This document shows, one piece after another, positions 33,058-43,571 of a DNA stretch of 64,000 bases (the first letter of the stretch is position 1; each line of letters begins with the position of its first letter). The position numbers and the translations under genes were made by a program. This DNA is from Rhodobacterales bacterium. GTDB lineage: Bacteria; Pseudomonadota; Alphaproteobacteria; Rhodobacterales; Rhodobacteraceae. Below the pieces are notes generated by a model. That model was not told the DNA's origin. It did no database searches and saw nothing but the letters and a program-made list of their open reading frames with translations. The stretch spans positions 1 through 64,000 of the forward strand of contig JAJNPS010000009.1 of the NCBI GenBank assembly GCA_021155205.1, read 5' to 3'.

Positions 33058-33711
33058 ATGAGCGATTTCGCCGCGCGGCGCATGATGATGGTCGACACCC
33101 AGGTCCGCCCGTCGGATGTCACCAAGTTTCCGATCATCGACGCGATGCTGTCGGTTCCGCGCGAACTTTATGTGCCGTCGGACCTGCGCGAGGCGGCCTA
33201 TATGGGCGAGAATCTGGAACTGGCGACGGGCCGTGTGCTGCTGGAGGCGCGCACCTTGGCCAAGCTTCTGGACGCGCTGAACATCCAGCCGGGCGAACTG
33301 GTGCTGGATGTGGGCGCGGGACTTGGCTATTCGACCGCCGTGATCGCGCGGCTGGCCGAGGCGGTGATCGCGGTCGAAGAGGATGCAGCCCTTGCCGCCG
33401 AGGCGACGCGGCTCTTGTCCGCCGAGGGCGTGGACAATGCCCATATCCTGCAGGGACCGCTGGCGGCGGGCAGTGCCAAGCACGGACCCTATGATGTGAT
33501 CGTGCTGGAAGGTGCCGTCGAGGTCGTGCCGCCCGCGATGCTGGACCAGTTGAAGGAAGGCGGGCGGATCGGGTGCCTGTTCATGGACGGCGCGCTTGGC
33601 GTCGCGCGGATCGGGTACAAACGCGACGGCGCGGTCAGCTGGCGGTTCCTGTTCAATGCGGCAGCCCCGGTGCTGCCGGGGTTTGCCGCCGCGCGCGGTT
33701 TCGTTCTGTAG
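33058..33711 (+). CDS. Protein-L-isoaspartate O-methyltransferase family protein
   Basis: SAM-dependent methyltransferase of 217 residues, PCMT-like. The N-terminus MMMVDTQVRPSDVTKFPIIDAML and the SAM loop ELVLDVGAGLGYSTAVIARL are typical of the short alphaproteobacterial PCMT-like group that sits next to tolC. It may repair isoaspartyl residues, but this subgroup lacks parts of the classical Pcm substrate loop, so the activity is uncertain. The start at 33058 is chosen over 32995 because upstream residues look non-coding. It is 77 bases upstream of the TolC gene. Confidence 0.82.
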   Translation: MSDFAARRMMMVDTQVRPSDVTKFPIIDAMLSVPRELYVPSDLREAAYMGENLELATGRVLLEARTLAKLLDALNIQPGELVLDVGAGLGYSTAVIARLAEAVIAVEEDAALAAEATRLLSAEGVDNAHILQGPLAAGSAKHGPYDVIVLEGAVEVVPPAMLDQLKEGGRIGCLFMDGALGVARIGYKRDGAVSWRFLFNAAAPVLPGFAAARGFVL

Positions 33712-33788
33712 GCCCCGAGGGGCGCAGTACTGGTGCTGGCGGTCTGCCGCAACGGGGTCGGGTCCGGCCCAAGATGGAGTGATGCCGA

Positions 33789-35150
33789 ATGAAAGCCTGG
33801 ATCGTTGCAATTGCCATGGGACTGTCGGCGATGCCCGCGGGTGCTGAAAGCCTGGCCGACGCGCTGACGGCAGCCTATCGCAATTCCAGCCTGCTGGACC
33901 AGAACCGCGCCCTGCTGCGTGTCAGCGACGAAGGGGTTGCCAGTGCTGTCGCAGCGTTGCGCCCGATCATCGCCTTTGCGGGCAGCGCCACATGGAGCAA
34001 GGCCGACACGACGCTGGGCGGTGTTCCCGTGACGGTCGAGGGGCTGTCCTCGTCGGCCAGCCTGACGGCGGAAATGACGCTGCTGGATTTCGGGCGGTCC
34101 CGGCTCGGCATCGAGATTGCGCGCGAGACGGTGCTGGCCACCCGCGAGGCGCTGGTCGCGGTGGAACAGGACGTGCTTTTTGCCGCCGTCGATGCCTATG
34201 TGTCGGTCCGGCTGGCCGAAGAGGTCGTCGCCTTGCGCAACAACAACGTGCGGGTGATCACTGAAGAGCTGCGCGGCGCGCGTGACCGTTTTGATGTCGG
34301 CGAGGCGACGCGGACGGATGTGGCGCTGGCCGAATCGGGTCTGGCCTCGGCACGGGCGAACCTTGCGGCGGCCGAGGGCGATCTGATGGTCGCGCGCGAA
34401 AGCTATCGTGCGGCGACGGGCGCCTATCCGGGGCGGCTTGGCGCGCTGCCGGGCCTGCCGAAACTGCCGCGCAACCTGGAAGAGGCGGAAACCGTGGCGA
34501 TGCGCAACCACCCGTCGATCCGCCAGGCGCAGCGCGAGGTCACGGTGGCAACGCTGAACGCCGATCTTGCCCGTGCCGGCTATGGTCCGACGCTGTCGGG
34601 CCGTGCGGCGGTCAGCGTCGAGGATGGCGGTCGTGAAACCCGCTCGCTGAGCCTGAACCTGAACCAGACGATCTATGCCGGCGGTGCGGTGTCATCGGCG
34701 CTGCGCCGGGCGCTGGCCAATCAGGACGCCGCGCGTGCGGGGTTGCGCCAAACCTCTGTCAACGTGGCGCAAAACCTGGGCAATGCCTGGGCGCGGCTGG
34801 CTGTCAGCAATGCCTCGATCGAGGCAAGCGAGCGCCAGATACGCGCCGCGCAGACCGCCTTTGACGGCATCCGCGAAGAGGCGGCGCTGGGGGCGCGGAC
34901 GACGCTGGACGTTCTGGATGCCGAACAGCAGTTGCTGGACGCGCGCAACCTGCGCCTGCAGGCCGAGGCGAACCGTTACCGCGAGGTGTTCAACGTGCTG
35001 CGTGCAACCGGCCTTCTGACGGTCGAACACCTGAAACTGGGCATCCCGACCTATGACCCGGCAGCCTATTCCAACGCCGTGCGCAACGCGCCGTCGCATT
35101 CGCCGCAGGGCAAAAAGCTGGACCGGATTCTGGAAAAGATCGGCAACTGA
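33789..35150 (+). CDS. tolC: TolC-family outer-membrane efflux protein
   Basis: A 453-residue outer-membrane factor with a signal peptide (MKAWIVAIAMGLSAMPAGAE). Two internally related halves with long heptad-rich helices and short beta segments follow (LTAEMTLLDFGRSRLGIEIAR and LSLNLNQTIYAGGAVSSALRR). VSVRLAEEVVALRNNNVRVITEEL is typical. It would form the exit duct for type I secretion or RND pumps. No membrane-fusion partner gene is adjacent. It follows the PCMT-like gene, an arrangement common in Rhodobacteraceae. Confidence 0.92.
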   Translation: MKAWIVAIAMGLSAMPAGAESLADALTAAYRNSSLLDQNRALLRVSDEGVASAVAALRPIIAFAGSATWSKADTTLGGVPVTVEGLSSSASLTAEMTLLDFGRSRLGIEIARETVLATREALVAVEQDVLFAAVDAYVSVRLAEEVVALRNNNVRVITEELRGARDRFDVGEATRTDVALAESGLASARANLAAAEGDLMVARESYRAATGAYPGRLGALPGLPKLPRNLEEAETVAMRNHPSIRQAQREVTVATLNADLARAGYGPTLSGRAAVSVEDGGRETRSLSLNLNQTIYAGGAVSSALRRALANQDAARAGLRQTSVNVAQNLGNAWARLAVSNASIEASERQIRAAQTAFDGIREEAALGARTTLDVLDAEQQLLDARNLRLQAEANRYREVFNVLRATGLLTVEHLKLGIPTYDPAAYSNAVRNAPSHSPQGKKLDRILEKIGN

Positions 35151-35348
35151 CCCCGCGTCGATGGGCGTGGTCATGCCGGGGTCCGACGGCAACCCTTGCC
35201 CCCGGCGGCGCTTTGGCGCAAGTCAGATCGCGTGACCGGTAAGCTTTGGCGTTTTGTTAAGCCTGGATATGGTCCAATCTTGTGCAACAGGAATCGCCTC
35301 ACTACAATTTGTGGGGGGGCACCGTGGAACGGTCACAGGTAGGGTGCG

Positions 35349-37139
35349 ATGTCGGAGCCGATGAGTTCGCTTGAAATCGAAGACGTGCTCGCCTCGATCC
35401 GGCGCCTGGTCTCCGATGACCTGCGCCCGGCCAATCGCCCGAATCCGGTGGGAAAGTTGATGCTGACGCCCGCGCTGCGGGTGGTGCCGCCCGCAGGCGT
35501 CGTCAATGCAACGGATGCACCGCTGGACCGCCCGCCGCAGACCGTCGTGCCGGACGCTGTCGCGAAACCTGCGCGCGCGACCTTGCGCGACGGATGGGTC
35601 CCCGACCGGACAACCCTTGCCGCGATGGGCGCGGAAGATGCCGACCATCTGGATTTCGGTGGCATGGGCGCCGACGCGCCGCAGCGATCCGCTGCCGGAC
35701 CCAGTGCGCTGCAAACGGCGGCCGAGGGATTCCATGCCGAGACCGACGAATTCATCCTGTCCTATTCCGATACCGGCACCGTGATGCTTCACACCGACGT
35801 GGCGCCGGTGCCGCCAGAACCGACCGATCACGGCGCGGTCTTTGCCGTTTTGCACAACGGCCAGGGGCCGGTGCGGGTGCCGCCCGTGCAGGCGCTGGTC
35901 GATGCCGAGGGCGGTGCCCCGGTCGAGGATGAGACCGGCTGGTCAACCGTTGCCTGGGATGATGCACCGGCCGCTGCCGACCCCGCAGCGCAGGCGACGG
36001 CCCAGGTCTTGGCGCATGATGATACCGCTGCGCAAGGCCCGCTGATCCTGCCCTTTGTGTCGGCACGGCGCGCGCCTGCGGGCGATGTGCTGACATTGCG
36101 CAGCCCCGTCCTGCACGTGATGACCCCCGTTGCTGACCGGACAGCGGAAGATGCGCCGACCGAGGCGCTGATCCTGAAGCGCGGCAGGCCAAGGATGACG
36201 GCCAACCATCTTGCCGCGCAGGATCAGGCGGCGGCGCAGGCGGATACGGTACCCGCCGAAGGTGCGGCTGCGCCGTCCGGGGACGACCTTGCCGCCGCAA
36301 CCGCGGGACATGCGACGACCGGCGCGACATCTGCCCAAACCGCGCTTGGCGCTGCATCGGACAGTGCTGGTTCGTCGGTTGGGCCTGGGGAAGAAGGTCA
36401 GGCAGATGCGACGCCGGAAATGGCGCCTGAAGCTGTCGCGATCAGCGACGGGCCAGTAGCAGATCTGGCCGGGACGGCACTTGCCGCGACGGCGGGACCT
36501 GTCGCGGACGCTGGGGCCATCGCGGCCGACGCTAAGGCCGGGACTGTCGCGCAAGACGGAACAGACGCGGCTGCTTTTGGACATCTGCCTGCCACTGCTG
36601 CCATGGCCGCGCCCGCGACACGTGTGCGAGGCAAGGCCGCCATGGCGGAGGCTGCGGTGATCGACACGCTGGCTGAGACGCTGAAATCCGCCGGCAGCCG
36701 GGGCAAGCCGCCCGCCACGCTGGCAGATGCGGCATTTACCCGCTGGCCCGGATGGGCACAGTCCGGTGCGGGGCCGCAGCCCGATTCTCCGCCCCCTTCA
36801 TCCCCTGAAACGCCTGCAGTCGCTGCTCAGGGACGCAAACCCAAGGCTGCGGCGCAGGATCTGGGCTGGGCCGACCGGGCCGAGGCCGAGATTCATCGCC
36901 AGCTTGCGGCGGAACTCGGGCCTTCGGTGATCCGCGATGTCGCCGCCCCCGCGCCGGGGTTGCAGTTGTCCGAGGCGGCGCTGCGCGATCTGGTGCGCGA
37001 CATGATCCGCGAGGAACTGACCGGCAAGCTGGGGGAACGCATCACCCAGAACGTGCGCAAGCTGGTACAGATGGAACTGCAAAAGACCCTGTCGCTGAAC
37101 GCGGGCGAGTTCCGGTCGCAGCGGCGCGATCCCGGCTGA
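35349..37139 (+). CDS. PopZ-like (DUF2497) polar organising protein with long Ala-rich linker
   Basis: A 596-residue protein with two conserved ends. The first ~25 residues (SSLEIEDVLASIRRLVSDD) and the last ~60 (LSEAALRDLVRDMIREELTGKLGERITQNVRKLVQMEL) match the N- and C-terminal helices of DUF2497/PopZ proteins, which self-assemble at cell poles and bind chromosome and signalling proteins. About 480 residues between them are Ala/Pro/Asp-rich and low in complexity, much longer than the linker of Caulobacter PopZ. The start may be ATG 35349 or 35361. A strong bidirectional terminator follows. Confidence 0.72.
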   Translation: MSEPMSSLEIEDVLASIRRLVSDDLRPANRPNPVGKLMLTPALRVVPPAGVVNATDAPLDRPPQTVVPDAVAKPARATLRDGWVPDRTTLAAMGAEDADHLDFGGMGADAPQRSAAGPSALQTAAEGFHAETDEFILSYSDTGTVMLHTDVAPVPPEPTDHGAVFAVLHNGQGPVRVPPVQALVDAEGGAPVEDETGWSTVAWDDAPAAADPAAQATAQVLAHDDTAAQGPLILPFVSARRAPAGDVLTLRSPVLHVMTPVADRTAEDAPTEALILKRGRPRMTANHLAAQDQAAAQADTVPAEGAAAPSGDDLAAATAGHATTGATSAQTALGAASDSAGSSVGPGEEGQADATPEMAPEAVAISDGPVADLAGTALAATAGPVADAGAIAADAKAGTVAQDGTDAAAFGHLPATAAMAAPATRVRGKAAMAEAAVIDTLAETLKSAGSRGKPPATLADAAFTRWPGWAQSGAGPQPDSPPPSSPETPAVAAQGRKPKAAAQDLGWADRAEAEIHRQLAAELGPSVIRDVAAPAPGLQLSEAALRDLVRDMIREELTGKLGERITQNVRKLVQMELQKTLSLNAGEFRSQRRDPG

Positions 37140-37163
37140 CGGCACTGGACCGGACAGAACGAC

Positions 37164-37195
37164 AAAGGCGCATCCCGGGTCGGGATGCGCCTTTT
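37164..37195. terminator. Bidirectional intrinsic terminator
   Basis: AAAGGCGCATCCC (37164-37176) pairs perfectly with GGGATGCGCCTTT (37182-37194) over a five-base loop, with T/A tracts on both sides. It lies between the convergent PopZ-like gene and the small gene ending at 37225 and should stop transcripts from either side. Confidence 0.9.
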
Positions 37196-37224
37196 GTGTT
37201 GCCCCGGCGGGGAAAGCGCTGCTG

Positions 37225-37551
37225 TCAGGCGGCTTCGGCGTGTTCCGCCTCGGCAGCGTGGCGGCGTTCGCTTTCTTCGCGCGAGAGGGCGATCGAGGTG
37301 CGGACACCCTTGCCCACGAAATCCATCAGGCCCTTGACCACACGTTCGTTCGGGTCGATGCCCGCACAGCTCAGCACCTCGCGGCCATCGCGCGACCGCG
37401 CCCAGCGGGCGATCTGGTCGGGGCCGTTGCCATAACGCTTGTCATCGGCAATTGCATCGTCCAAAGCGGCAAGAACGACGGCGGCAAAAAGTTTGCGCGC
37501 GCGTTGACCCTGTTCGAAGTTGAAGGCGGTTCCATCAACGAAATCTGCCAT
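37225..37551 (-). CDS. Small conserved protein of Rhodobacteraceae (DUF6280-like)
   Basis: A 108-residue soluble protein, mostly helical (QGQRARKLFAAVVLAALDDAI, then RSRDGREVLSCAGIDPNERV), with an acidic Ala/Glu-rich tail. GAGGAAAC precedes the ATG at 37551. It resembles a family of short proteins found in Rhodobacteraceae that I recall as DUF6280; no function is known to me. It is divergent from efp across 209 bases that carry a palindrome. Confidence 0.6.
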   Translation of the reverse strand: MADFVDGTAFNFEQGQRARKLFAAVVLAALDDAIADDKRYGNGPDQIARWARSRDGREVLSCAGIDPNERVVKGLMDFVGKGVRTSIALSREESERRHAAEAEHAEAA

Positions 37552-37639
37552 TTCGTTTCCTCTGTCGTTTCTTTTCGTTCGGCACCGGGGGAATATGACG
37601 AAACCGTCACGATTCTGGGTTTCCGTTTTGGCAATGCTG

Positions 37640-37718
37640 CCATGCATATCTTGCATGGGTATCTGCGGTCGCTACTGCATTTAGTCAGCTTGCACCCGAG
37701 TCGTCACCCGTATATAGC
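37640..37718. promoter_or_regulatory. Palindrome and efp promoter between divergent genes
   Basis: CCATGCA (37640-37646) and TGCATGG (37652-37658) form a perfect seven-base inverted repeat with a five-base spacer, an operator-like site. To its right a possible efp promoter reads TTGCAC (37690-37695), 17 bases, then TATAGC (37713-37718), 42 bases before the efp ATG. Confidence 0.4.
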
Positions 37719-37760
37719 AGCGTGCCGAAACATTTCAACCTTTTGTCAAGGTTTTGCCAT

Positions 37761-38324
37761 ATGCCAAAGATCAACGGAAACGAGATCAAGCCCGGAGCGA
37801 TCCTGGAGCATGACCACGGGCTGTGGGCGGCCGTCAAGGTGAACCATGTCAAGCCCGGCAAGGGCGGCGCCTTTGCGCAGGTGGAACTGAAGAACCTGCG
37901 CGACGGGCGCAAGCTGAACGAACGGTTCCGCTCCGAAGACAAGGTGGAACGGGTCGAGCTGGACATGAAGGACCAGCAGTTCCTGTATGAAACCGATGGG
38001 CGGCTGGTCTTCATGGATGCCGAGACCTTCGAGCAGGTGGAAATCGACGCCGACCTTCTGGGCGACCGCCGCCCGTTCCTGCAGGACGGCATGACGGCCT
38101 CGGTCGAATATTACGGCGACGAGGCGCTGAATGTGCGCATCCCGCAAAAGGTACGGTGCCGCGTGGTGGAGACCGAGCCGGTGCAGAACGGCCAGACCGC
38201 CTCGAAAAGTTTCAAGCCTGCCATCCTCGACAATGGCGTGCGCATCATGATCCCGCCCTTTGTCGGCGCGGACGAGGACATCATGGTCCATACCGAACTG
38301 ATGGAATATTCCGAACGGGCGTGA
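37761..38324 (+). CDS. efp: Translation elongation factor P
   Basis: A 187-residue protein of three beta-barrel domains that relieves ribosome stalling at polyproline. The loop tip PGKGGAF places Lys34 at the residue that is modified in bacteria with EpmA-type systems. VKVNHVKPGKGGAFAQVELKN and the C-terminal FKPAILDNGVRIMIPPFV are diagnostic. The start at 37761 gives the normal length. The gene stands alone, divergent from the small DUF6280-like gene. Confidence 0.97.
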   Translation: MPKINGNEIKPGAILEHDHGLWAAVKVNHVKPGKGGAFAQVELKNLRDGRKLNERFRSEDKVERVELDMKDQQFLYETDGRLVFMDAETFEQVEIDADLLGDRRPFLQDGMTASVEYYGDEALNVRIPQKVRCRVVETEPVQNGQTASKSFKPAILDNGVRIMIPPFVGADEDIMVHTELMEYSERA

Positions 38325-38376
38325 GGCATCAGGCTCTGTCGGAGATTCCCGAGACGCTCGGTCGAACGCATCCGGT

Positions 38377-39150
38377 TCAGATCAGCGTGATCATCGCATC
38401 CCCCGCGGTCATTGGCCCCGTGGCGCGGTCGAACCGCAGATAGGCGATGGCCTGCCCTTCACTTTGGGTGAAAAGCGTGCCTGCCGGCTTGCCATCGGCC
38501 AGGATTTCGCTGCCCACGGGGGCGGACCCGTCGATGCGCACCCGGGCCAGCCCCTTGCGCAGGTCGGTCTTGTGCTTCATCCGGGCGGTGACTTCCTGCC
38601 CCACATAGCAGCCCTTGCGGAAATCGACGCCGTTGAGTCGCTCAAACCCCGCCTCAAGGATAAAGGTGTCGTTCAGGATCAGTTCCACCCCGGTTTCGGG
38701 GATCAGGGCGGCGACGCGGAGCGCATCCCAGTCGATGCCCAAGTCAGCCTGGGGTTCCGAGCGCCACGCGCGCCAGCCAAGCGTGGCATGGCGCGGGTCG
38801 GACAGGGCGTCGCCGGGCGCGGGCCCAAGGCCGCGATGGACATGCAGGGCGACGGGGGTAATGGCGACATCGGCGCGCAGGCGGTACATCTGCAGGCGTT
38901 GCAGGGTCGCGGGCGCAATGCTGTCGGCAATGTCGATCAAGTACGCGCCGGGTGCGCCTGCGGGCGGGGCGATCACGAAGAAATCCGCCAGATACTTGCC
39001 CTGCGGGGTCAGAAGCGCGTTCCAGACCATGCCCGGACCCTTGGCCAGCGGCAGCACGTCATTGGTGACAAGCCCTTGCAGAAAGGTCAGCGCGTCCTTG
39101 CCCGCGACCTGCCAGAGCGTCCGCGATTGTGCCGTCGATCCCTGATCCAT
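38377..39150 (-). CDS. ygfZ: YgfZ/GcvT-like folate-binding Fe-S maturation protein
   Basis: About 257 residues of the GcvT-fold YgfZ family, which uses tetrahydrofolate to support assembly or repair of certain Fe-S enzymes such as MiaB. The family signature is FRKGCYVGQEVTARMKHKTD, with the conserved cysteine. The N-terminal VAGKDALTFLQGLVTNDVLP and NALLTPQGKYLADFFVI are also typical. ATG 39150 is preferred, with 39186 and 39225 as longer options. The gene follows the ABC exporter closely on the same strand. Confidence 0.9.
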   Translation of the reverse strand: MDQGSTAQSRTLWQVAGKDALTFLQGLVTNDVLPLAKGPGMVWNALLTPQGKYLADFFVIAPPAGAPGAYLIDIADSIAPATLQRLQMYRLRADVAITPVALHVHRGLGPAPGDALSDPRHATLGWRAWRSEPQADLGIDWDALRVAALIPETGVELILNDTFILEAGFERLNGVDFRKGCYVGQEVTARMKHKTDLRKGLARVRIDGSAPVGSEILADGKPAGTLFTQSEGQAIAYLRFDRATGPMTAGDAMITLI

Positions 39151-39190
39151 CCCGCAGATATAGGGGATCGGCGCCACGACGACCATGCCC

Positions 39191-40972
<1,782 letters not shown>

Positions 40973-41071
40973 AGGACGAGGCGGCCTTGAAGGATGGAGC
41001 GTCTTTTATCGCGAAACCGCGTCCCGGTGCAAGGCGCGCGCCACCGGGATCATTTGGTCGGCCGTGGGCTG

Positions 41072-41099
41072 TTGACGCGGTGCGGGGCACCGCATAGCC
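41072..41099 (+). promoter_or_regulatory. Inverted repeat in a probable promoter before the aminotransferase gene
   Basis: GCGGTGC (41077-41083) and GCACCGC (41087-41093) form a perfect inverted repeat with a GGG spacer. TTGACG at 41072-41077 could be a -35 box, so the repeat would sit between -35 and -10, a common operator position. The aminotransferase start is about 30 bases downstream. Confidence 0.35.
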
Positions 41100-41126
41100 A
41101 GAGGGCGTTCATGACGGAGAGCTTTG

Positions 41127-42344
41127 ATGTCCCTCGCAAATGGCCAGACCTATCTTGCGATTCCAGGCCCGTCGCCAGTGCCGGAGCGCGTGATGCGCGC
41201 GATGCTGCGGGGCGCGCCGAACCTTTACGGGCCAGAGCTGATCACCCTGACCGAGGGGCTGGTGACGGACCTTTGCAAAGTGGCGGGAACAAAGCAGAAT
41301 CTGGCGCTGTACATCGGCAACGGCCATGCGACCTGGGAGGCCGCGACGACCAACCTTTTCAGCCGGGGCGACGGCGCACTGCTGCTGGCGTCAGGACATT
41401 TCGGGCTGCACTGGGCGGCGCAGGTCAAGGCGATGGGCGTCGACGTCGACGTGATGGATTTCGGGCGCGCGGCCCCCGCGGATGCGGGCCAGCTGGAGGC
41501 CCGCCTGCGGGCGGACAAGGACGGCAAGGTCAAAGCGGTGCTGGTGACGCATGTCGATACCGCGACCAGCATCCGCAACGACATTCCCGCGCTGCGGGCG
41601 GCGATTGATGCGGCAGGGCACGATGCCTTGCTTGTGGTCGATTGCATCGCGGCGCTCGGCTGCGACGCGTTCAGGATGGACGACTGGGGCGTCGATGTGA
41701 CCCTTGCCGCCAGCCAGAAGGGCCTGATGACGCCGCCGGGCATGGCGTTCGTGTGGTATTCCGACAAGGCTGCAAGGGCAAGTGGTGGGGATTTGGTCAC
41801 GCCCTATTGGAACTGGACGCCCCGCACGCGCCCGGCCGAGTTCTGGGCCTATTGGTGCGGCACTGCGCCGACGCAGCACCTTTTCGGCCTGCGCGAAGCG
41901 CTGGACATGCTGATCGAAGAGGGGATGGAGCAGGTCTGGGCGCGGCATGAGGTTCTGGCGCGCACGGTCTGGGCGGCGTTCGATGCCTGGGGCACGGGCG
42001 GCAACGCGATCCGCATGAATGTCGCCGACCCCCTCCATCGTGGCCGGTCGGTGACGGCGGCGCGGTTCGGGGGGGTGGACGGTCGGCGTCTGCGCGACTG
42101 GACCGAAGGGCAGGCCGGGCTGACGCTGGGCATCGGCCTTGGCATGGCCAGCCCCGAGGATCCGCAGGCTCAAGGGTTCCTGCGCGTGGCACATATGGGG
42201 CATGTGAATGCGCATATGACGCTGGGCGCGCTGGCGGTAATGGAGGCCGGGATGCAGGCGCTGTCGATCCCGCACGGGGTCGGGGCGCTGGAGGCGGCTG
42301 CGCGCGTGGTGGCGGGGGGCCATATGTTTGACCCCGGGCTTTGA
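41127..42344 (+). CDS. Class V aminotransferase (serine/alanine-glyoxylate type)
   Basis: A 405-residue PLP enzyme. The N-terminal AIPGPSPVPERVMRAM and the cofactor lysine in TLAASQKGLMTPPGMAFVWY mark the serine-glyoxylate/alanine-glyoxylate group, which moves an amino group to glyoxylate. GGGLGMASP-like C-terminal sequence (LTLGIGLGMASPEDPQ, then RVAHMGHVN) is also typical. ATG 41127 follows CGGAGAG. No serine-cycle or glyoxylate genes are adjacent, so the exact substrates remain open. Confidence 0.88.
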   Translation: MSLANGQTYLAIPGPSPVPERVMRAMLRGAPNLYGPELITLTEGLVTDLCKVAGTKQNLALYIGNGHATWEAATTNLFSRGDGALLLASGHFGLHWAAQVKAMGVDVDVMDFGRAAPADAGQLEARLRADKDGKVKAVLVTHVDTATSIRNDIPALRAAIDAAGHDALLVVDCIAALGCDAFRMDDWGVDVTLAASQKGLMTPPGMAFVWYSDKAARASGGDLVTPYWNWTPRTRPAEFWAYWCGTAPTQHLFGLREALDMLIEEGMEQVWARHEVLARTVWAAFDAWGTGGNAIRMNVADPLHRGRSVTAARFGGVDGRRLRDWTEGQAGLTLGIGLGMASPEDPQAQGFLRVAHMGHVNAHMTLGALAVMEAGMQALSIPHGVGALEAAARVVAGGHMFDPGL

Positions 42345-42424
42345 TGACGCGATGTTGTCTGCCGCATGGAGGGATGCGCCAAGGGACATGTTCTGCGCGG
42401 GAGCGCCACCATGACAGGCGGCGG

Positions 42425-43378
42425 TCAGGTCCCGGGCGCATCGTCCTGCAGGTAGGCGCGGATGATGTCGTCAAAGCTGGCATCGGCCCTGAAGCCGAGC
42501 GCGGTTGCGCGGGCGGGGGCGAAATTGCCGGCCCAGTTTCCGACGATCGCCGCGATGGTGGGGTCGGGGATGCGGGTGATCAGGTCGACGGCCTTTTGTC
42601 CCGCGACACGGCGCAGGGCCTCGATCTCTTCGGCGACGGTGGCGGAAAGGCCCGGCATGTTCACTGCGCGGCGAGGGCCGATTTGGGCGGTGTCGATGCG
42701 GGCGGCGTGCAGAAAGAACCCGGTGGCGCTGCGGGGGCTCGCGAACCAGTGTCGGGTGGTGTCGGGCACTGGCAGGGTGGCGGGCAGTCCCGCGAGAGGT
42801 TCGCGCAGGATGCTGGAGAAAAAGCCCGAGGCGGCGCGGTTCGGGGCACCGGGGCGGATGCAGATCGTGGGCAGGCGAAGGGAAATGCCGTCAAGGATGC
42901 CGCGCCGGGAATAGTCGCTGATCAACAGCTCGGTGATGGCCTTTTGCGTGCCATAGCTGGTCAGTGGGGTCGGATGGAAATCATCGGGGATCAGGTCCGG
43001 GAAGGGGCCCCCGAATGCGGCGAGCGACGAGGCAAAGACCAGGCGCGGGTGATAGCCGGGCAGGGTGCGGATCGCCTCCAGAAGGGCGCGGCTGGCGTCG
43101 AGGTTGACAGCATAGCCCTTGTCGAAATCCACCTCGGCCTCGCCCGAGACGACAGCCGCAAGGTGAAAGATGAGGTCGGGGCGGTCGGCGACGAGGCGCG
43201 TGGCGATGCCGGGGTTAGCAAGGTTGACCGCCAGCGCGGTTGTTGGAATGGCGTCTGGCGGTGTCGGGGCCGTGACATCGGCCAGTGTCAGGCGGTTCGT
43301 GGGCAGGCCGCCCGCCGCGATGGCGGCGGTCAGCTTGCGGCCGATCATGCCAGCCGCGCCAAGGATCAGGATGTGCAT
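42425..43378 (-). CDS. denD: DenD-like NAD-dependent epimerase/dehydratase (D-erythronate dehydrogenase family)
   Basis: An extended SDR of 317 residues. The NAD loop is ILGAAGMIGRKL at the N-terminus. FASSLAAFGG supplies the catalytic Ser region and SYGTQKAITE the Tyr-x3-Lys pair. The sequence best resembles DenD, which oxidises D-erythronate at C2 in four-carbon acid sugar catabolism. The partner kinase (DenK/OtnK) and aldolase are not next to it, so the role is less certain. It is divergent from the amidotransferase-like gene across 193 bases without a clear motif. Confidence 0.75.
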   Translation of the reverse strand: MHILILGAAGMIGRKLTAAIAAGGLPTNRLTLADVTAPTPPDAIPTTALAVNLANPGIATRLVADRPDLIFHLAAVVSGEAEVDFDKGYAVNLDASRALLEAIRTLPGYHPRLVFASSLAAFGGPFPDLIPDDFHPTPLTSYGTQKAITELLISDYSRRGILDGISLRLPTICIRPGAPNRAASGFFSSILREPLAGLPATLPVPDTTRHWFASPRSATGFFLHAARIDTAQIGPRRAVNMPGLSATVAEEIEALRRVAGQKAVDLITRIPDPTIAAIVGNWAGNFAPARATALGFRADASFDDIIRAYLQDDAPGT

Positions 43379-43571
43379 GGGAACCTTTCTTGCTGTTTCG
43401 GGGGATCGCATCGCCCGCCCCCTTTGCAGATGGATCCGGACTTCTGCGGTTGCACCACAAGTTGATGTCGATCTGTGCGCAATTGGCAACAAAATGTGTG
43501 TTTGTGCGGCTTTCCCAAGGGTCGATTTGTCGCTAATCTTTTACGCAGGTGCAGAAACTTGGAATGGCAAC

